This document shows positions 7,884 to 10,129 of a DNA stretch of 10,129 nt, piece after piece. The notes beneath the pieces are model-generated. The model did not search any database and was not told where the DNA came from. It saw only the letters and a list, made by a program, of their open reading frames with translations. The DNA is from Lysobacteraceae bacterium UBA6001 (lineage in GTDB: Bacteria > Pseudomonadota > Gammaproteobacteria > Xanthomonadales > Xanthomonadaceae), in NCBI GenBank assembly GCA_002429615.1, contig DJAN01000191.1:1-10129 (forward strand). The letters are read 5' to 3'. Position 1 is the first letter of the stretch; each line of letters begins with the position of its first letter. Made by a program: the position numbers and the translations under genes.

Positions 7884-7891
7884 AGCCTAGC
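7884..7891 (-). promoter_or_regulatory. possible extended -10 for rnt
   Basis: On the minus strand GC-TAGGCT ends exactly six bases before the ATG at 7877, the same spacing as GC-TACCAT before rnr. No Shine-Dalgarno is present. A start of transcription at the ATG (leaderless mRNA) would follow. The nearest -35-like hexamer (CTGGCA, 7910-7905) is only 15 bases upstream, so support is weak. Confidence 0.3.
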
Positions 7892-7930
7892 AGGTCGCCC
7901 GCAGTGCCAGTTTGCAGCAGCCGGTGCGAT

Positions 7931-8680
7931 TCAGGTGCCGATGCGCGTGCCCAGCACGCTGCCCTGCGCATGCAGGCGCCGCAGCAGTGCCTCGGCTTCC
8001 GCGAACACCCCCGCCTCGTCCTGCGCCGCGGCCTCGCGCGTCAATTGCCGGAGCCGTTGCGCGCCACTGTCCGGCCCCGGCATCGCCAGCAGCTGCAACA
8101 AGCGTGCGGTCCATTCGCCCAGTTCGGCGAAACGCACGCTGCCGTCCGCCTCGCGCCGGGCCAGCAGCCACAGCGGCGCGGGCAGCGCGGCGGAGGGCTG
8201 GAATGCCGGTCCGATCCTGTGCACCGGCCACCCATAGGCCTCCAGCCGCAGCCACGGCGAACACACCGGTACGCCGGCCAGCAGGTCGCCCTGCGGATCG
8301 TGTGCGGGTAGCGGTGTGTCGTCGATGCGCAGGGCCTGTTCGGTCCACTCGTGACGTGCAAGGTCGGCCAGCCAGGGTGTCGCGGTGGATGGCGCGCGCT
8401 GGGCCAGGAAAGCGACGAATTCGTGGCCGAAGCGTGGGAACACCGGCGTCTGCGCCCGATGCTCGCGGCAGAACGCGTCCACCTGCGCCTCCCACTGCGC
8501 GGGCGTCAGCGTGGCCCGGATCAGCGGGAAGTTGGCGGCCAGCAGCTGCTCGACATTGCCACGGAACAGACGCCGATACAGCGCCGCGCCCACTGGCGCG
8601 AAACCTTCCGGAGCCTCATTGCGCTGCGGATCGCGCAGATATGCCGCGAACGCCAGCTGCTGGTCGCGCAGCGCACTCAT
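7931..8680 (-). CDS. hvfC: HvfC/BufC family RiPP maturation partner (DUF2063)
   Basis: This 249-aa protein matches the HvfC family, whose DUF2063 N-terminal helical domain is once seen annotated as a putative DNA-binding domain but is now known to work with the MNIO maturase in modifying Cys-containing precursor peptides. Characteristic text is the [20 protein letters not shown] segment near residue 34, within the N-terminal domain (about 5-90), followed by a second domain (about 105-245). Most likely it delivers or recognises the precursor for HvfB. I choose the ATG at 8680 rather than one 14 codons upstream because it overlaps the hvfB stop in an ATGA junction, the usual sign of translational coupling, and because the homologous region begins at this methionine. 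No membrane segment or signal peptide is seen, so it should act in the cytoplasm before export. Confidence 0.85.
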   Translation of the reverse strand: MSALRDQQLAFAAYLRDPQRNEAPEGFAPVGAALYRRLFRGNVEQLLAANFPLIRATLTPAQWEAQVDAFCREHRAQTPVFPRFGHEFVAFLAQRAPSTATPWLADLARHEWTEQALRIDDTPLPAHDPQGDLLAGVPVCSPWLRLEAYGWPVHRIGPAFQPSAALPAPLWLLARREADGSVRFAELGEWTARLLQLLAMPGPDSGAQRLRQLTREAAAQDEAGVFAEAEALLRRLHAQGSVLGTRIGT

Positions 8681-9537
8681 GCGGCTGCGCGCGTGCACGC
8701 GCGCTGGGTATCGCGGATGCACCGCAGCTCGTCGGTCAATACCGCCAGCGGTGGGAAGTCGCCGTCACGTTCCAGCAGGGTGGGGCGCAGCCCGTGGCAG
8801 CGGTAGGTGTGGGCGAGCAGTTGCCACACCGCATCGTCCACCGGCTTCGCATGCGTGTCGATCCTCAAGCCGGAAGCCTCCACCTCATGCCCCGCCACAT
8901 GCAGGCAGGCGATCCGCGCCGAGGGCATCGCCGCGATGAACGCCATCGCATCGCCACCGAAGTTCAGCGCATTGACCTGCACATTGTTGACGTCCAGCAG
9001 CAGGTCGCAGTCCGCCTCGGCGAGCACGGCGCACACGAACTCCGCTTCCGACAGCGGCGCGTTTCCCGCCGGCGGCGTGGCATAGCGCGAGACATTTTCG
9101 ATGGCGATGCGGCGACCCAGCACGTCTTGCACCTGCTGGATGCGCCCGGCCACGTGGCGCACCGCCTCCTCGCTGTGCGGGAGCGGTAGGAGCTCGTACA
9201 ACTGCGCACCGTCGTCGCACCAGCTCAGGTGCTCGCTGTAGAGCGCGACCGCGTGGGCATCAAGGAAACGCCGGGTGGCGGCAAGGAAATCCAGGTCCAG
9301 CGGCGCGACCCCGCCCAGCGACAGCGACAGCCCGTGGCAGGTCAGTGGATGGCGGTGCGACAACGTGTGCAGCTGCTCGGCGGCGAGGCCGCCGATGCCG
9401 ACCCAGTTGTCGGGTGCGCATTCGAGGAAGTCGAACGCTGCCGGATCGGCAGCCAGCAGTTCGGGAATCAACGCGCGGCGCAGCCCCAGGCCCACCGCCG
9501 CGGCGGCGGGCACGCGGCGATCAGGCGCTGGCACCAC
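8677..9537 (-). CDS. hvfB: HvfB family MNIO (DUF692) peptide maturase
   Basis: This 286-aa protein is a multinuclear non-heme iron-dependent oxidative enzyme (DUF692, TIM-barrel). Relatives convert cysteines in EGKCG motifs of HvfA-type precursors into copper-binding heterocycles (described as oxazolone/thioamide pairs or thiooxazoles, depending on the study). Family blocks present are GLGLRR (residues 16-21), HGLSLSLGG (H68), YSEHLSW (H103), IENVSRY (E147), DVNNVQVNA (D182 and N185), HVAGHE (H213 and H217), [13 protein letters not shown] (D227 and H229) and LLERDGDFP (E256). Together these supply the His/Asp/Glu set expected for the iron cluster, though I assign individual ligands by family resemblance only. 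There is no early ATG: the start is probably GTG at 9537, or GTG at 9534 or 9513. The first gives a 17-base overlap with hvfA and has a ribosome-binding site inside it. Confidence 0.9.
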   Translation of the reverse strand: MVPAPDRRVPAAAAVGLGLRRALIPELLAADPAAFDFLECAPDNWVGIGGLAAEQLHTLSHRHPLTCHGLSLSLGGVAPLDLDFLAATRRFLDAHAVALYSEHLSWCDDGAQLYELLPLPHSEEAVRHVAGRIQQVQDVLGRRIAIENVSRYATPPAGNAPLSEAEFVCAVLAEADCDLLLDVNNVQVNALNFGGDAMAFIAAMPSARIACLHVAGHEVEASGLRIDTHAKPVDDAVWQLLAHTYRCHGLRPTLLERDGDFPPLAVLTDELRCIRDTQRACTRAAA

Positions 9538-9874
9538 ATTTGCCTTCGCCGCACTTGCCTTCCATGCCCTTGTCGGCGGCGCTGCCGGCGTCCTTGGTGT
9601 CGGCCTTGTCGGCCCCCTTCGGCTCGGCGGCGGGCATGCCCGCGCCGCATTTGCCTTCCGCGTGCTGGTGGTCGGCCACCGGCTTTTCGCTGGTCGGTGC
9701 CGGCTCGGCGGGAGGTGGCACGGCAGGCCTGCCGGTGGTCGGCGGGGCGCTGGCGGCGAGCGCGTAGCCCTGGGCCAGGTCTGTCATGGCGAAGGCGGGA
9801 GTAGAGAGCAGGGCGCTGCCGGCGAGGGTGGCGCCGACCAGTGCGGCGGCGGCTGATGATTTGGTGGTTGGCAT
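9521..9874 (-). CDS. hvfA: HvfA-type precursor of a copper-binding modified peptide (bufferin family)
   Basis: The 117-aa product is an exported RiPP precursor. It opens with a Sec-type signal peptide (MPTTKSS, hydrophobic core, cleavage expected after STPAFA at residue 29), followed by a short conserved-looking LAQGYALAA stretch (33-41). A Pro/Ala/Lys/Asp-rich disordered region follows, carrying exactly three EGKCG motifs: residues 73-77 alone, then 105-109 and 110-114 in tandem at the C-terminus. The only cysteines are C76, C108 and C113, all inside motifs. Known family members have such cysteines modified by HvfB and HvfC and then bind copper in the periplasm. DHQH (68-71) beside the first motif could add ligands; this is inference. 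The start ATG at 9874 has only a weak AGG upstream. Low-complexity composition explains why automatic pipelines often call such genes hypothetical. Confidence 0.88.
   Translation of the reverse strand: MPTTKSSAAAALVGATLAGSALLSTPAFAMTDLAQGYALAASAPPTTGRPAVPPPAEPAPTSEKPVADHQHAEGKCGAGMPAAEPKGADKADTKDAGSAADKGMEGKCGEGKCGASA
9543..9547 (-). promoter_or_regulatory. ribosome-binding site of hvfB inside the last EGKCG codons
   Basis: On the minus strand GAAGG (9547-9543) precedes the GTG at 9537 by five bases. The same bases encode the Glu-Gly of the third EGKCG motif of hvfA, and the GTG itself sits in the Cys-Gly codons of that motif. It supports 9537 over 9513 as the hvfB start and implies that hvfA and hvfB translation are coupled. 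Confidence 0.5.
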
Positions 9875-9903
9875 TGCGGCATGCCTGAAGGGTGGTGGTG
9901 CGG

Positions 9904-9911
9904 AGCTTAGC
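9904..9911 (-). promoter_or_regulatory. weak candidate -10 of the hvf operon
   Basis: On the minus strand GC-TAAGCT (9911-9904) fits the GCTAnnnT pattern seen before rnr and rnt and would give a 5' leader of about 28 nt before the ATG at 9874. The 17-base-upstream position is a run of C, so no -35 box supports it. An ECF-type promoter is an alternative, as bufferin operons are often controlled by such sigma factors, but I see no convincing box. Confidence 0.2.
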
Positions 9912-9992
9912 GCTGATCGGGGTTTTGGGGGGCGGCTGGGGGGCGCGGTGGGAAGAAGGGCATTTCGGTGTTCTTGGCGCCTTTGCTTTTCC

Positions 9993-10017
9993 GGTCGCGG
10001 CTGAAGCCGCTCCTACA
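9993..10017 (-). repeat. REP-type GTAG extragenic palindrome, copy 2
   Basis: Identical over 25 bp to the copy at 7171-7195 and in the same orientation. The inverted repeat is GCGGCT (9997-10002), GA, AGCCGC (10005-10010), and the minus-strand GTAG head is at 10016-10013. It lies about 120 bases upstream of hvfA. Two identical single copies in different intergenic gaps fit a dispersed REP family rather than a local duplication. Confidence 0.85.
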
Positions 10018-10019
10018 AA

Positions 10020-10057
10020 GGCAGGCAATGGCAGGCACAGGCAGGCACAGGCAGGCG
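10020..10057 (+). repeat. 10-bp tandem repeat, about 3.8 copies
   Basis: The unit GGCAGGCACA repeats at 10020, 10030, 10040 and 10050. The first copy ends in AT instead of CA and the last is partial and diverges after GGCAGGC. It directly follows the REP element. This is a short variable-number repeat candidate of unknown function. Confidence 0.8.
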
Positions 10058-10079
10058 ATCGTCCCGCGCGTGCCTGTGC
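10045..10079. repeat. 9-bp inverted repeat, possible hairpin
   Basis: GCACAGGCA (10045-10053), part of the tandem repeat, pairs perfectly with TGCCTGTGC (10071-10079) across a 17-base loop. On neither strand is it followed by a clear T run, so it is not a convincing intrinsic terminator. Confidence 0.45.
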
Positions 10080-10082
10080 TTT

Positions 10083-10092
10083 CCGGTCGCGG
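10083..10092 (-). repeat. REP-like fragment
   Basis: CCGGTCGCGG repeats the first ten bases of the REP copy 2 context (9991-10000), and the bases before it (CTTT or CTTTT) also match. The palindrome is not continued. It is probably a decayed or truncated REP. Confidence 0.4.
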
Positions 10093-10129
10093 TGATGTGT
10101 AGGGACTTCGGGGGTGGGGCCCTTTCGGG

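Larger units (their letters stand above)
9875..10129. other. non-coding upstream region of hvfA
   Basis: No open frame here looks like a protein; those present are short, without homologous-looking motifs, and run through the repeats. The segment holds the hvfA leader, a G-rich tract on the plus strand (about 9918-9960), one intact REP palindrome, a 10-bp tandem repeat, a possible hairpin and a REP-like fragment. It is cut by the window end, so an upstream gene, including a relocated hvfD or a sigma/anti-sigma pair, cannot be excluded beyond it. Confidence 0.6.

Noticed and set aside
7152..8237. Plus-strand frame of 361 codons beginning right after the cyclase stop
   Set aside because: It reads through the REP element and is antisense to rnt and hvfC, both of which have clear catalytic or family motifs.
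7912..9189. Plus-strand frame of 425 codons opposite hvfC and hvfB
   Set aside because: It is antisense to conserved DUF2063 and MNIO proteins, and the translation is Arg/Pro/Ala low-complexity.
9892..10095. Plus-strand frame of 67 codons with a slightly hydrophobic start
   Set aside because: It runs through the REP palindrome and the tandem repeat and has no ribosome-binding site, so it is most likely non-coding.

Overview
The window looks like ordinary chromosome from a GC-rich gammaproteobacterium of the order Xanthomonadales/Lysobacterales (Stenotrophomonas, Lysobacter, Luteimonas or Pseudoxanthomonas type). I infer this from the very high third-position GC, the house-keeping protein sequences, the near absence of Shine-Dalgarno sites at several starts, and two copies of the GTAG-headed extragenic palindrome (minus strand: GTAGGAGCGGCTTCAGCCGC) that is abundant in that group. 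Genus cannot be fixed by eye. I see no insertion sequence, phage gene, CRISPR array or rRNA.

Layout. A tRNA-Leu(CAG) gene lies on the minus strand at the left edge with a clear sigma-70 promoter. Diverging from it, on the plus strand, is an RNA-metabolism block: rnr (RNase R, 215-2740), a small zinc-binding GFA-family gene ten bases behind it (2751-3227), and rlmB (23S rRNA G2251 2'-O-methyltransferase, 3310-4056) with its own likely promoter. Next comes a large membrane diguanylate cyclase (4131-7151) built from a signal peptide, about fourteen periplasmic beta-propeller repeats, a Y_Y_Y domain, one membrane helix, a coiled coil and an intact GGDEF domain with an inhibitory site.

On the minus strand, converging on the cyclase gene, are rnt (RNase T, 7236-7877) and upstream of it a tightly overlapped three-gene operon, hvfA-hvfB-hvfC (9874 down to 7931). 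It encodes an exported precursor peptide with three EGKCG motifs, a multinuclear non-heme iron (MNIO, DUF692) maturase and its DUF2063 partner. This is the copper-binding modified-peptide (bufferin/HvfA) system described in Haemophilus and related bacteria. The usual fourth gene, a DoxX-type hvfD, is absent from the expected place.

The right end (9875-10129) has no convincing gene. It holds the probable promoter and leader region of hvfA, one REP palindrome, a 10-bp tandem repeat, a possible hairpin and a decayed REP fragment.

How it fits together: rnr, rlmB, rnt and the tRNA share RNA maturation and decay, though only rnr and the GFA gene look firmly co-transcribed. The hvf operon is an independent metal-stress module, and the cyclase is an independent signalling gene. 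The most interesting part is the hvf operon, because of its minimal precursor with three cysteines and its maturase start buried inside the last modification motif.
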